Source of the DNA: UMGS1322 sp900550765
GTDB lineage: Bacteria; Bacillota; Clostridia; Christensenellales; QALW01
Assembly (NCBI GenBank): GCA_958448705.1
Contig: CAUDEY010000001.1
Coordinates: 124,001-188,000 of the forward strand
DNA length: 64,000 nucleotides
Direction: 5' to 3'
Below the pieces are notes generated by a model that did not search any database, was not told the origin of the DNA, and saw nothing but the letters and a program-made list of their open reading frames with translations. Numbering within the stretch: the first letter of the stretch is position 1; the number at the start of each line of letters is the position of its first letter. Shown here piece by piece: positions 1-7,789 of this stretch. The position numbers and the translations under genes are program-made.

Positions 1-523
1 CAATCATATTTGTCATGGCAATGTTCGAAGCCTCGCCGCGCATAAAGCTGATAACCGGACGGTCGTTTCCGTATTCAAACCCCTTGCAGTGATCCTGCAG
101 GCGAATCGTAACGCCCTCCATGCTCTGCCCCATCAGCCGCAGCCGGCAGTTCATCTCCAAATACGGAACATTGTTGAAAATATTCCGGAAATGCTCAAAG
201 GAATAGGAAATCGTATCACTTACCAGATAGGTTCCGTTCGGAAAATAAATAATTTTGGACATCGGTAGTTTTTCCGGCCATACGATGCATCTTTTGCCGT
301 TGACCCTGCGAATTTCAAAGCCGATCCAGGCCTCCTTGCCGGGCATGGCGTCCAATTTTTTCACCGTAGCGCAAAAGGCATCATAATACTCCTTAAAAAT
401 ATCGTCAATTGCGGCCCGCAGCGCTTTCGTACAATCGGTTTTACCGGTGTTATCACAGTTATAAGGAGGCTTGGTCACATCCACAATTCCCTTTACATCG
501 GCCGGATACACATAATTTTTCAT
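1..523 (-). CDS. Beta-helix (Pectate_lyase_3-like) protein, 5' part only
   Basis: This is the first 174 codons of a gene that continues past the left edge. The conceptual N-terminus, MKNYVYPADVKGIVDVTKPP followed by a DNTGKTDCTKALRAAI stretch, is the classic opening of right-handed parallel beta-helix proteins of the Pectate_lyase_3 / GH55-like group, where the conserved Asp-Thr-Gly and Thr-Ala-Leu-xxAI turn starts the solenoid. A later PNGTYLVSDTI stretch matches the usual FPxGxYxVS rung. No signal peptide is visible at this start, so export is uncertain. The ATG overlaps the TGA of the upstream lipoprotein gene (ATGA), which implies translational coupling and one transcript. Substrate and catalytic activity cannot be judged from the visible part. 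Confidence 0.7.
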   Translation of the reverse strand, partial: MKNYVYPADVKGIVDVTKPPYNCDNTGKTDCTKALRAAIDDIFKEYYDAFCATVKKLDAMPGKEAWIGFEIRRVNGKRCIVWPEKLPMSKIIYFPNGTYLVSDTISYSFEHFRNIFNNVPYLEMNCRLRLMGQSMEGVTIRLQDHCKGFEYGNDRPVISFMRGEASNIAMTNMI

Positions 524-903
524 TCTTCTCCCTCTTCTGTTTCAAAAATAATCGTACCGTCAGTATTGATATAGCCTGAATACAATGTCTTGCCGTCAAG
601 CGAGAGGAACAAGTCTCCCAGTTTAGTAGAAGCTACCGGTTCAATATACTCTCCCTCTTCATAGGCTGTCCAAAACCATTCCACATGAAAATACTCAATT
701 CCGTCCTTTTCAATACGCCCTTTAAACACATACAGAATATTGTCGGAATATTCCGTGCGCTCCTTTACCGTATTCAAAGCCTGTTCATCCGTAAGAATCA
801 CCATACGGGGTGTCGGACTCGGCGTGGGCACAGGTTCTTCCGATTTCCGGCAGCCGGCAAAAAGCAGTACGGGCAAAAGCAGCAGAATCCATAGCTTTTT
901 CAA
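520..903 (-). CDS. Small lipoprotein of unknown function
   Basis: This 127-residue protein begins MKKLWILLLLPVLLFAGC, a lipoprotein signal peptide with lipobox L-F-A-G-C, so Cys18 should be lipidated and the mature protein anchored to the outer membrane face. A Pro/Thr-rich linker (residues 23-33) leads into a small domain rich in aromatic and acidic residues. I recognise no named family. The second half (FKGRIEKDGIEYF..., then a hydrophobic strand and LSLDGKTLYSGYINTDG) resembles the C-terminal half of the lipoprotein at 2291-2743, so the two look like distant paralogues on either side of the FAD oxidoreductase. It overlaps the beta-helix gene by 4 nt and probably heads that operon. Confidence 0.75.
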   Translation of the reverse strand: MKKLWILLLLPVLLFAGCRKSEEPVPTPSPTPRMVILTDEQALNTVKERTEYSDNILYVFKGRIEKDGIEYFHVEWFWTAYEEGEYIEPVASTKLGDLFLSLDGKTLYSGYINTDGTIIFETEEGEE

Positions 904-1000
904 TAAAAAACGACCATCCTTCTATATCAAAATACAGCATCATTATACCTCAAATTCCCAAATATTTCAATGCTTAATTGCCTTTTGAAACAGTTTATAT

Positions 1001-1029
1001 TTGCTTTTTAATGGGCAAAATGGTATAAT
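1001..1029 (+). promoter_or_regulatory. Sigma-A promoter of the FAD oxidoreductase operon
   Basis: A TTGCTT -35 box (1001-1006), a 17-nt spacer and a perfect TATAAT -10 box (1024-1029) preceded by TGG (extended -10) lie 32 nt upstream of the preferred TTG start. Confidence 0.75.
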
Positions 1030-1046
1030 AAACTTATACGAATAAC

Positions 1047-1056
1047 AAGAGGTGAT
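1047..1056 (+). promoter_or_regulatory. Ribosome binding site that sets the TTG start
   Basis: AAGAGGTGAT is an extended match to the 16S anti-Shine-Dalgarno. It is correctly spaced for the TTG at 1061 but overlaps the in-frame GTG at 1052. The TTG is therefore the likely start. Confidence 0.7.
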
Positions 1057-1060
1057 ATCC

Positions 1061-2278
1061 TTGCAGATTCCCGAAACACGTTTTACCCCCATTACCCAGC
1101 AGTGCGATGTTCTCGTCTGCGGCGGCGGCTTCGGCGGTATTTCCGCGGCTCTGGCCGCGGCACGGGAAGGAAAAAAAGTTCTTCTTTTAGAAAAGCAGTA
1201 TATTTTAGGCGGTCTTGGCACCGCAGGTCTGGTAACAATTTATTTACCCCTGTGCGACGGCTTCGGCCGCCAGGTTTCCTTTGGTATTGCAGAAGAGCTG
1301 CTGCGCCTGTCCATTTCTATGGGCGCTGAAGCGCGATATCCGGCCAATTGGCTGGATACAGCGGATCCATTGCAGCGCACCCAAAAACATTCCCGGTTTG
1401 AAACACAGTTTAATCCGCATTTGTTTGCTATTTTGGCTGAGCAGCTGCTGCTCCAAGCAGGCGTTCAGATTTTGTACGGAACCTATGCCGTAGCCGCACA
1501 GCGCCAAGGCAACCGCATAGAAACGGTAATCATTGAAAATAAATCCGGCCGGCAAGCCGTTCGGGCCGCCACGGTCATTGACGCTACGGGCGATGCCGAT
1601 ATCGCCTTCTTTGCCGGCGCGCCTACCGAAACCTTCAAGCAAGGCAACGTACTGGCCGCATGGTATTATTTTTTGGGAGAGAACGGCTATGACCTGCGCA
1701 TGATGGGCTTCTGCGATATTCCCGAAGAACAAAAATCCCCCCAAAATACAGTAGAAACCTTGGTCGATCAGCGCTTTACCGGACTTAACGGGGAAGAAAT
1801 CTCCCAATTCATGCAGCTTTCGCATCAATCGATTTTAAACGATATCAAAAAACAGCGGCAAAAGGATCCTTCTCTCATACCGGTAACCATCGCATCCATT
1901 CCCCAGCTGCGTATGACGCGCCGGCTGCGCGGTGAATATACGCTGGACGATAAAGAAATGCACACTTCTTTTTCCGATTCGGTCGGCATGGTATCCGACT
2001 GGCGCAAACGCGGGCCGGTATATGAGGTCCCCTTCCGTACGCTGTATCATGCTTCGTGCAAAAATCTGATCATGGCAGGCCGGTGTACCTCGGTAACCGA
2101 ATCCATGTGGGATATCATGCGCGTAATTCCCTGCTGCGCGGTAACCGGGCAGGCAGCAGGCATCGCCGCCGCCATGACGGATGACTTTCCTGCACTGGAT
2201 ATAAATGAATTACAGCAGCGGCTCAAAAAAAGCGGCGTAGTTCTGCATGAAAGCGAGCTGGCCGGCTCCGGCTGTTAA
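1061..2278 (+). CDS. FAD-dependent oxidoreductase (FAD_oxidored family)
   Basis: This protein of about 405 residues has an N-terminal dinucleotide-binding fold: near residue 19 it reads VLVCGGGFGGISAALAAARE, the GxGxxG motif, followed by an acidic strand end (LLLEK) that binds the adenosine ribose. A second FAD contact, TVIDATGDADIAFFAG, lies near residue 170, and the C-terminal NLIMAGRCTSVTESM stretch is the usual flavin-closing motif of the FAD-dependent oxidoreductase family PF12831 (FAD_oxidored). Members reduce or dehydrogenate small molecules in the cytosol, but the substrate is not predictable here. The TTG start is chosen because of the RBS at 1047-1056. The gene is co-transcribed with a lipoprotein gene 12 nt downstream. 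Confidence 0.85.
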   Translation: MQIPETRFTPITQQCDVLVCGGGFGGISAALAAAREGKKVLLLEKQYILGGLGTAGLVTIYLPLCDGFGRQVSFGIAEELLRLSISMGAEARYPANWLDTADPLQRTQKHSRFETQFNPHLFAILAEQLLLQAGVQILYGTYAVAAQRQGNRIETVIIENKSGRQAVRAATVIDATGDADIAFFAGAPTETFKQGNVLAAWYYFLGENGYDLRMMGFCDIPEEQKSPQNTVETLVDQRFTGLNGEEISQFMQLSHQSILNDIKKQRQKDPSLIPVTIASIPQLRMTRRLRGEYTLDDKEMHTSFSDSVGMVSDWRKRGPVYEVPFRTLYHASCKNLIMAGRCTSVTESMWDIMRVIPCCAVTGQAAGIAAAMTDDFPALDINELQQRLKKSGVVLHESELAGSGC

Positions 2279-2290
2279 GGAGGAAGCAAG

Positions 2291-2743
2291 ATGAAAAAAC
2301 TATGGCTTTGCTGCGGCGTTCTGTTGTGCGTAATGCTGTGCTCCTGCGGCACGCCGCAGGAGGAAGATCTCCCGGTTCAAAACGATCAATTTGAATTTGT
2401 TTCTCAGGAAGACTATATGTTTTCCGCCGAAATCACACAAATAGAAACCGTGCCGGAAGAAGAAAGCGAACCTGTACGAGAGGCGTTGAGCCACGCCCTT
2501 GGCTCCGTGGATTCAGAAACCGGTTTCCCTCATATTTTTTTAATAAAGGGAAAATTCTCCCTTTCCGACGGTAAATATTACTGGTGCTCCTGGGGATGGA
2601 TCGAGGAAGAAGACGGACAGCAAAAAACAACGATGATTGAAGAATTTATCATCAGTGAGGATTTGCAGCGCGCCTATTCAGCCTCCTATGACGCCGATAC
2701 CAGCAAACTTACTTGGTACACCAATTATAATTGGCTTAACTAA
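2291..2743 (+). CDS. Small lipoprotein, paralogous to the one at 520-903
   Basis: This 150-residue protein has a lipoprotein signal peptide (MKKLWLCCGVLLCVMLCSC) with lipobox L-C-S-C, so Cys19 is the likely lipidation site. The mature part is acidic and poor in basic residues. Its C-terminal half (IKGKFSLSDGKYYW, then FIISEDLQRAYSASYDADTS) matches in layout the lipoprotein at 520-903: a K/R-rich strand, an aromatic W/Y strand, and a final LxxDxxTLY/QRAYS turn. It has an AAGGAGGA ribosome binding site and lies 12 nt after the oxidoreductase gene, so it should be expressed with it. Function unknown. Confidence 0.75.
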   Translation: MKKLWLCCGVLLCVMLCSCGTPQEEDLPVQNDQFEFVSQEDYMFSAEITQIETVPEEESEPVREALSHALGSVDSETGFPHIFLIKGKFSLSDGKYYWCSWGWIEEEDGQQKTTMIEEFIISEDLQRAYSASYDADTSKLTWYTNYNWLN

Positions 2744-2847
2744 AAAATCTTTTTCGTTCTTACTGTAAAAAAGCAAATCTTTCCAATAAGCAGTAAATGC
2801 CGTAAGATACAGCATTCTCCGAATGCAGCGTATCCGATCTTTCCTAT

Positions 2848-2884
2848 AAAACGGAGACACATTTGAAATGTGTCTCCGTTTTCT
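2848..2884. terminator. Bidirectional rho-independent terminator
   Basis: A 17-bp perfect inverted repeat (arms 2848-2864 and 2866-2882, AAAACGGAGACACATTT type) has A/T tracts on both sides. It lies between the convergent lipoprotein gene and the Cthe_2159-like gene, whose stop codon starts 2 nt beyond the hairpin, so it can serve both. Confidence 0.85.
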
Positions 2885-2885
2885 T

Positions 2886-4658
2886 TTAAAATCCAGGCCG
2901 GCCTCCCATGCCTCCTCCGGGTTTGCCCATGCCCCCGCCAGAGCCTATTCCTCCTATGCCGGAATAAGCGTTTAACCGCTCACCGTTTACAGAAACGCTG
3001 TATTCCTGATCCGCCGCCAGATCCGGTGAGCTGTAAATCACCGCTGAAAAACGCTTGGCAGCTGTATAACGGAACAATTCGTTGCCTTGGGCATCCTGTA
3101 TCGTGATAACACTGCCGGCTGAAAAACCGCTTCCTGCCGCCACAACAAAGGATTGTTCAGAAGAAGAATCCGGCTGCTCTAACATACCGGAGCTGCCTAA
3201 AGCCAGTACGGTGCCGCCGTTGATCAAAAGGGTGCCGTCGCTGTCAAAGGCACTGTTACCGTCACTGGTTGGGCCGTTAATGATCAAAGTACCGCCGCTG
3301 ACGGTAAGCGTTCCGTTGGAATCAAGACCGTCTCCTGAGGCGTCCACCGTGATATCTCCGCCGGTAATTTCAATGCTGCCGCCGGAGGAATTTCCGCCAA
3401 AGCCGAAATTATTCTGTCCCGGCCGGCCGTTTACAGAGGACCCGTCGTTTCCGCCGGCCGCGTTGATTCCGTCATCGGAAGCGGTAACGGTGATACTGCC
3501 GCCGCTGATTAAAATGTTGAGGGCCTCCAGCCCCTCATAGCTTCGGTTAATCTGAATGTTTCCTCCGGAAACAGTAAGAGAAGTGTCGGCATGCATTCCG
3601 TCATCACCGGAAGATATCCTAAATTCTCCGCCGGAAATCTGTATCGCAGCGTTACTGTGAACGGCGTCGTCAGCGGTATTCAGAATAAAGCTGCCGCCGG
3701 AAATAACCAAAGAGCCGTCGGCTTTGATGCCTTTTGAAGAAGTACCGTCTCCGCTGCCCGAAAGGGAAGAAGAGCTGTTAATACTTTGGCTGCTGCCGCC
3801 GCAGGTAATATTCAGTTGACCGTCTTTTATAAAAATACCGGTTTGAGCCTGAATTCCGTCGCCGCCGCAGGTGAGTACGGCGCTTCCGCTTTCCATGTAA
3901 AAATATCCTGTATTTTCTTCTGTACCGGTGGCTTTGATCCCGTCGTCTCCAGAGGAAACCGTAAGAAAACCTTCCTTGAACAAGATGCCGTCTTTGCCGA
4001 CAAGCCCGTCGTCAGCGGCGGAAACCGTAAGCTTTCCCCCGGTTATTTTCAGTGTATCCTTGCTTTGGATACCGTTATTTACATTCCCATATACCGTCAG
4101 GCTGCCGGAACCGTTGATCGTCAGGTCATCTTTACTGAAGACGGCCGCCGCTACGGTTTCATCCTCCGCGGTAAAGGAGGCCGTATCGGCAAAGGAATTT
4201 TCACTGCCTTCGGGCAGACTGAGAATCACCTTATCCGCCTGTTTTACATACAGCGCCGCGGAAGAAGGGGAGGTGACCGAAACATTATTGAGTACCAGGC
4301 GTACATCGGCAGAGCTGTTTGCATCGATAACAATCTGTCCTTGCGCCAGCGTACCGGAGAGAAGGTAGGTACCGGCTGCGCTGATATATAAGCTGCCGGA
4401 AGAAAGCTGCCAGCCGCTACCGGAGGAGACGGCGCCGTTGAGGTTGATTTCTGTGGCGCCGTCAGGATCTGTATATTCATCCTTGGCGGAAAAAGTAAAC
4501 TGACTTTCATCTACCGTTGCCGCGGTGCTATCTCCGGTATTTTCGGTATTCCCAGGCGCGGCCGTATTAAAGGAACCTCCTCCCTCTCCCGTTCCTCGGC
4601 AGCTCGGCAGCAGAAACAGCAGAGATGCCGCCAACAAAATAGCAATGCAGTGTTTCAT
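2886..4658 (-). CDS. Cthe_2159-like beta-helical carbohydrate-binding lipoprotein
   Basis: This 590-residue exported protein has a lipoprotein signal (lipobox L-P-S-C, Cys20) and a Gly/Ser/Thr-rich linker, then a long array of short rungs of the type GGxLTVSAxDDGIxAxG and SGGxxxINxxxDG. This repeated Ser-Gly-Gly / Asp-Asp-Gly-Ile pattern is that of the Cthe_2159 family (PF14262), right-handed beta-helices, one characterised member of which binds acidic polygalacturonate with calcium. The tail is extremely Gly-rich and contains Met-Gly-Gly/Lys-Pro-Gly repeats. It is the last gene of an operon with the DUF4956 and VTC-domain genes, 2 nt downstream of the former. A cell-surface polysaccharide-binding or adhesive role is inferred from the family, not shown here. 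Confidence 0.85.
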   Translation of the reverse strand: MKHCIAILLAASLLFLLPSCRGTGEGGGSFNTAAPGNTENTGDSTAATVDESQFTFSAKDEYTDPDGATEINLNGAVSSGSGWQLSSGSLYISAAGTYLLSGTLAQGQIVIDANSSADVRLVLNNVSVTSPSSAALYVKQADKVILSLPEGSENSFADTASFTAEDETVAAAVFSKDDLTINGSGSLTVYGNVNNGIQSKDTLKITGGKLTVSAADDGLVGKDGILFKEGFLTVSSGDDGIKATGTEENTGYFYMESGSAVLTCGGDGIQAQTGIFIKDGQLNITCGGSSQSINSSSSLSGSGDGTSSKGIKADGSLVISGGSFILNTADDAVHSNAAIQISGGEFRISSGDDGMHADTSLTVSGGNIQINRSYEGLEALNILISGGSITVTASDDGINAAGGNDGSSVNGRPGQNNFGFGGNSSGGSIEITGGDITVDASGDGLDSNGTLTVSGGTLIINGPTSDGNSAFDSDGTLLINGGTVLALGSSGMLEQPDSSSEQSFVVAAGSGFSAGSVITIQDAQGNELFRYTAAKRFSAVIYSSPDLAADQEYSVSVNGERLNAYSGIGGIGSGGGMGKPGGGMGGRPGF

Positions 4659-4660
4659 CT

Positions 4661-5332
4661 TTAAAGCCTCTCTTCCTCAAGCGCTCTTCCGCAGCTAATC
4701 TCCAAGTTTCCGTTCCGGCAGCGCAGCTTATCGATGAATTCTTTTTCTTTTTGTTCTTCCTTGAGACGAATCCGATAATGCAGCTTATACAGGCTGCCCA
4801 TATTGGAGGTTTTTACGTGTACCATCTCGCAAGAAGCCGTATATTGGGCAAAGAGATCGTCAAAGATCTCTGTGTAATCCAGGCTTTCGGGAATCGTGAT
4901 CTTCAGTTCTCTTTCCCCGCTGACGCGTCCGCCTATATTCAGCAGCGTCAGCACCAGAAGCACGATGCAAAGAATAACAGTAAAAAGTCCGGCGGCCAAC
5001 ACATAACCGGTACCCGTGGCCAACCCGGCCGTCATGGCCAGAAAGATTACCGCGATCTCCCGGGCATTGCCGGGAACGGAACGAAAGCGCACCAGGCTGA
5101 ACGCGCCGGCCACGGCTACGCCTGTGCCGACGTTGCCGTTTACCAACAGAATGACCGTTTGCACAATGGCCGGCAACAGGATAAGGGTAAGCACAAAACT
5201 TTGGGTATAGCTGCCCCGGCGGGTATATACAAAGGCAATAATGGCGCCGATAGCCAAGGAAACCGCTGTGCAGAGCAGGTATCCGCTCAGGGTAAGACCG
5301 TTTCCGAGCGCATTGTAAAAGATATCAGGCAC
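4661..5332 (-). CDS. DUF4956 membrane protein
   Basis: This 223-residue protein has about four transmembrane segments in its first 130 residues and a soluble C-terminal domain of about 90 residues. The loop GNVGTGVAVAGAFSLVRFRS followed by PGNAREIAVIF is the diagnostic core of DUF4956, a family of unknown function almost always found beside a VTC-domain gene. The C-terminal part (ITIPESLDYTEIFDDLF...) fits its cytosolic alpha/beta domain. It overlaps the VTC gene upstream by 8 nt and precedes the Cthe_2159-like gene by 2 nt, so all three should be made together. A role in moving or anchoring a polymer made by the VTC protein is speculation. Confidence 0.85.
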   Translation of the reverse strand: MPDIFYNALGNGLTLSGYLLCTAVSLAIGAIIAFVYTRRGSYTQSFVLTLILLPAIVQTVILLVNGNVGTGVAVAGAFSLVRFRSVPGNAREIAVIFLAMTAGLATGTGYVLAAGLFTVILCIVLLVLTLLNIGGRVSGERELKITIPESLDYTEIFDDLFAQYTASCEMVHVKTSNMGSLYKLHYRIRLKEEQKEKEFIDKLRCRNGNLEISCGRALEEERL

Positions 5333-6029
5333 TTTTGCTCTCTCCTTTCTTGCCGCATCTCTCCAGATAGGCGGTTCCGTATTTAGAAAACGAAGTAGGA
5401 AACACTTCCGCTTCGTTCAGCACACGAGAGAGCCATAACGGCATACTGCCGGGGAACTTGAGCTCCATCAGACGCATGCCCGGCGCCAGCAAAGGGGTTC
5501 CGTTGTCACCCAGAGCAAGATCAAGCGCAGAAAAGCGGTATCGGATATTTTCATCAAAGGTGATGCGGATGGCCTGGTCATATACACAATAGAGCGCTAA
5601 ACGTTCATAAAACAGCGCGGCTGCAGGCGCCAGGGTTTCATAATAAGAAAGGCACCAATTGATTTCTTCGGCAATCTGTCCTTCTTCTGCCAGATATCCT
5701 TGCTGCAGCTGTCGCAGTGCCTGTTGATAGGGCAGCGATATTCTTCGTTTATAAACAATACCCTCGTACTTTTTTTTCAGTTCAACAAACGCGGGAGAAT
5801 CCGGCCCCGGGCGTCCATAACTGCGCAGCCGCAGCTTTTCCTTGTAAACGGGCTTTTCTAACGAGGTGCGGATTAAATAAAAATCCGGTGTATCAAAATA
5901 CAAACTGCCAATCGCTGTTTTGCCGTACGCATCTACTGTCATATACGGTGCCAGTGCCTCAAAAAGCACAGCATACTGAGGTGCGGATATTAAATATTTT
6001 TCTTCGTATCGCTGAAATACTTCTGCCAT
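5325..6029 (-). CDS. VTC-domain (polyphosphate polymerase-like) protein
   Basis: This 234-residue soluble protein has the tunnel-fold motifs of the VTC domain (PF09359): RYEEKYLIS near residue 7, GSLYFDTPDF near 41, KEKLRLRSYGRP near 63 and FVELKKKYEGIVYKRR near 82. The alternating basic residues of these strands line the tunnel that binds nucleotide and polyphosphate in yeast Vtc4, and the acidic metal ligands (E in the RYExKY strand, E in FVELK) are present. Whether the bacterial proteins make polyphosphate is not settled. It is the first gene of the operon, followed by DUF4956 and Cthe_2159-like genes, a recurring triad in Clostridia. Confidence 0.85.
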   Translation of the reverse strand: MAEVFQRYEEKYLISAPQYAVLFEALAPYMTVDAYGKTAIGSLYFDTPDFYLIRTSLEKPVYKEKLRLRSYGRPGPDSPAFVELKKKYEGIVYKRRISLPYQQALRQLQQGYLAEEGQIAEEINWCLSYYETLAPAAALFYERLALYCVYDQAIRITFDENIRYRFSALDLALGDNGTPLLAPGMRLMELKFPGSMPLWLSRVLNEAEVFPTSFSKYGTAYLERCGKKGESKSA

Positions 6030-6061
6030 TTATACCATTCCTTTATGTAATTTTCACTTTT

Positions 6062-6067
6062 ATTATA
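6062..6067 (-). promoter_or_regulatory. Possible -10 box of the VTC operon
   Basis: On the minus strand a TATAAT lies 33 nt upstream of the VTC start codon in an A/T-rich stretch. No convincing -35 box lies 16-18 nt further upstream, so this is a candidate only. Confidence 0.35.
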
Positions 6068-6238
6068 TCTGATAATTTTTATGCTTTCGTGACGGCAAAA
6101 AAAAAGGAAAACGAAATCAAAACGAACAGATCCCCTTGGTTTGTGAAAACTAAATGTTGTATTTCATCACACTCTTTCTTTTTTTAGGATAAAAATGTTT
6201 CTCTAAAGGCTGAAAACAGCTGCTTCATGCTGAAAAAG

Positions 6239-6273
6239 AAAACGGTACTGCCTAAATCTTAAGCAGCACCGTT
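6239..6273 (-). terminator. Terminator of the min/spoIVF operon
   Basis: An 11-12 bp stem (AACGGTGCTGC paired with GGCAGTACCGTT on the minus strand, one mismatch) with a roughly 10-nt loop is followed by TTTTCTTTTT. It lies 59 nt past the stop codon of the M50 protease gene. Confidence 0.75.
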
Positions 6274-6331
6274 CTTGTTAAAATAAAATTTTACTGTAAA
6301 CCGTTTCCGCGGAATCCCTTGTACATCCATA

Positions 6332-7198
6332 CTACCTTTGCAAAATCTTACCAGATGCTTCAGAAGAAACATCTTTCAATAAAAGCGTACTGTCGCGCAG
6401 TAAAAATTCAAAAATATCTTTTTCCGTTAAAATATGCAGAACGTTTTCAGCCTGATCCACAACCACTACAAAAAAATAGCTGCTGCCGAAGAATCGGGAA
6501 GAAACCTCCAGCAAGCTGTCCGTTTCATGCGCTTTGATCACCCGGATATTCTCTGCCTTACACCATAGCCTCTGCCGCCGATATCCTTCATAAGGCTTTT
6601 TTACAGCCTTTACCGCTGCCGCAGCTAAAAAGAAACTCATTACCAAAAAGGAGCCGCTCTCACCGCCAGTTACGACGCCAAAAATACTTACCCCAAGCAA
6701 AAAAAGCGCAAGACCAAGGCTTACTCCCATGCACCGTTTTCGTCCCTTTTGAATGCCCCAGGCACTGCAGAACAGCCCCATAAGAATCCTGCCGCCGTCA
6801 AGAGGATATACTGGCAGCAAATTAAACATGGCTACCGTATAGGAATACTTTACAAAATCATTCCACAAAGGCAAAACACCGTACTGCACACCAGTATCCC
6901 ATAAAAATCCGGTAAAAAGGCTGCTCAGCGGTCCTGCCGCAGCAATGAGTCCTTCATAAATATGGTTATCCCCTATGCCCTCGATCTGCGCGGCTCCGCC
7001 AAAAGGATACAGTTCAATACTTTCGGTATGCAAGCGCAGCAAAAAAGCTACAAAACAATGGGCGGCTTCATGCAGCAATACAATAAATGCCAATGTAAGC
7101 GGCATCGCAATATTCCCTGCCAGAACCCAAAGCACGATACAGGCCAGCATCAAAAAGTTAATTTTTATATCGATACCGCATACGGTAAAAAGTTTCAT
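6332..7198 (-). CDS. spoIVFB: SpoIVFB-like M50 site-2 protease
   Basis: This 288-residue polytopic membrane metalloprotease carries the zinc motif HEAAH (residues 43-47) in its second membrane segment and the distal ligand motif in YPLDGGRI (Asp134), both required for site-2 proteases. The C-terminal 80 residues (HILTEKDIFEFLL) form a CBS-like half. Length and architecture equal those of Bacillus subtilis SpoIVFB, which cleaves pro-sigma-K in the outer forespore membrane during sporulation. The gene immediately upstream (4-nt overlap) encodes a SpoIVFA-like M23-type protein, the known inhibitor/partner, and both sit downstream of minDE-rodA, the usual Clostridia arrangement. Substrate assignment is by homology and context. 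Confidence 0.8.
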   Translation of the reverse strand: MKLFTVCGIDIKINFLMLACIVLWVLAGNIAMPLTLAFIVLLHEAAHCFVAFLLRLHTESIELYPFGGAAQIEGIGDNHIYEGLIAAAGPLSSLFTGFLWDTGVQYGVLPLWNDFVKYSYTVAMFNLLPVYPLDGGRILMGLFCSAWGIQKGRKRCMGVSLGLALFLLGVSIFGVVTGGESGSFLVMSFFLAAAAVKAVKKPYEGYRRQRLWCKAENIRVIKAHETDSLLEVSSRFFGSSYFFVVVVDQAENVLHILTEKDIFEFLLRDSTLLLKDVSSEASGKILQR

Positions 7199-7740
7199 TC
7201 TCTGATATAGTCCATGGGATTGAGTGCCACGCAGTTTTCATACAGCCGGTATGTAAGCAGCCCGTCGACGTACCCAATCACATCTCCTTGTTTTACCTGC
7301 TTTCCCTGCCCGGTAAGCGAGCCGCAGCCGCTGTAAACACTCAGTTTTCCGTCACTGTGGCGCAGGGTAATTCGTCCGTTTTCGCAACTTTCTACTTTTC
7401 CGTCTGCTACGGCATAAACCCCGTTAAAGCGGCCGCATTCTACTTCAAGATACGCTTCATTGGCCGCGCTTACCTCATGTATATAGCCATCCGCCGGACG
7501 GATCAACCCGGTAACAGAAACATTTCCGCTGTTAACCTCCTGGGATCCTTCCTCCCCCTGTACCAAAAATACCTGCCCTAAACTTTCTTTAATTTTAAAA
7601 TCCTCTTCCAAGCTCATGCTGATGCCCTGCCGCAGACGCTGGGCCGCTACCCCTTTACCGAAAGCAATATACAGAGCCGCAAAAAGAATCAGCAAAATAA
7701 CAGCGATAGCCGCTGTACGCTTTATATGTTTTTCATCCAT
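7195..7740 (-). CDS. spoIVFA: SpoIVFA-like membrane protein with degenerate M23 domain
   Basis: This protein of about 181 residues starts at MDEKHIKRTAAI. One transmembrane helix (about residues 10-28) is followed by an extracytoplasmic region ending in a LytM/M23-like beta domain (TGLIRPADGYIHEV, VYAVADGKVESC, ITLRHSDGKLSVYSGCGSL, KQGDVIGYV). The zinc-binding H-x(3)-D and H-x-H pairs of active M23 peptidases are absent, as in SpoIVFA, so it is probably a non-catalytic partner. A longer in-frame start at 7812 would overlap rodA and has no better ribosome binding site; the shorter start is preceded by a G-rich stretch. The 4-nt overlap with the SpoIVFB-like gene supports a functional pair in sigma-K activation. 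Confidence 0.65.
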   Translation of the reverse strand: MDEKHIKRTAAIAVILLILFAALYIAFGKGVAAQRLRQGISMSLEEDFKIKESLGQVFLVQGEEGSQEVNSGNVSVTGLIRPADGYIHEVSAANEAYLEVECGRFNGVYAVADGKVESCENGRITLRHSDGKLSVYSGCGSLTGQGKQVKQGDVIGYVDGLLTYRLYENCVALNPMDYIRE

Positions 7741-7789
7741 AAAAATACCCCCATGCAAAATATATGCACAGGGGAAGAATCCATGAATA

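Noticed and set aside
3082..4391. Several long open frames on the plus strand opposite the Cthe_2159-like gene
   Set aside because: They mirror the repetitive Ser/Gly/Asp-rich coding sequence of the minus strand, have no ribosome binding sites and show low-complexity Pro/Ser composition.
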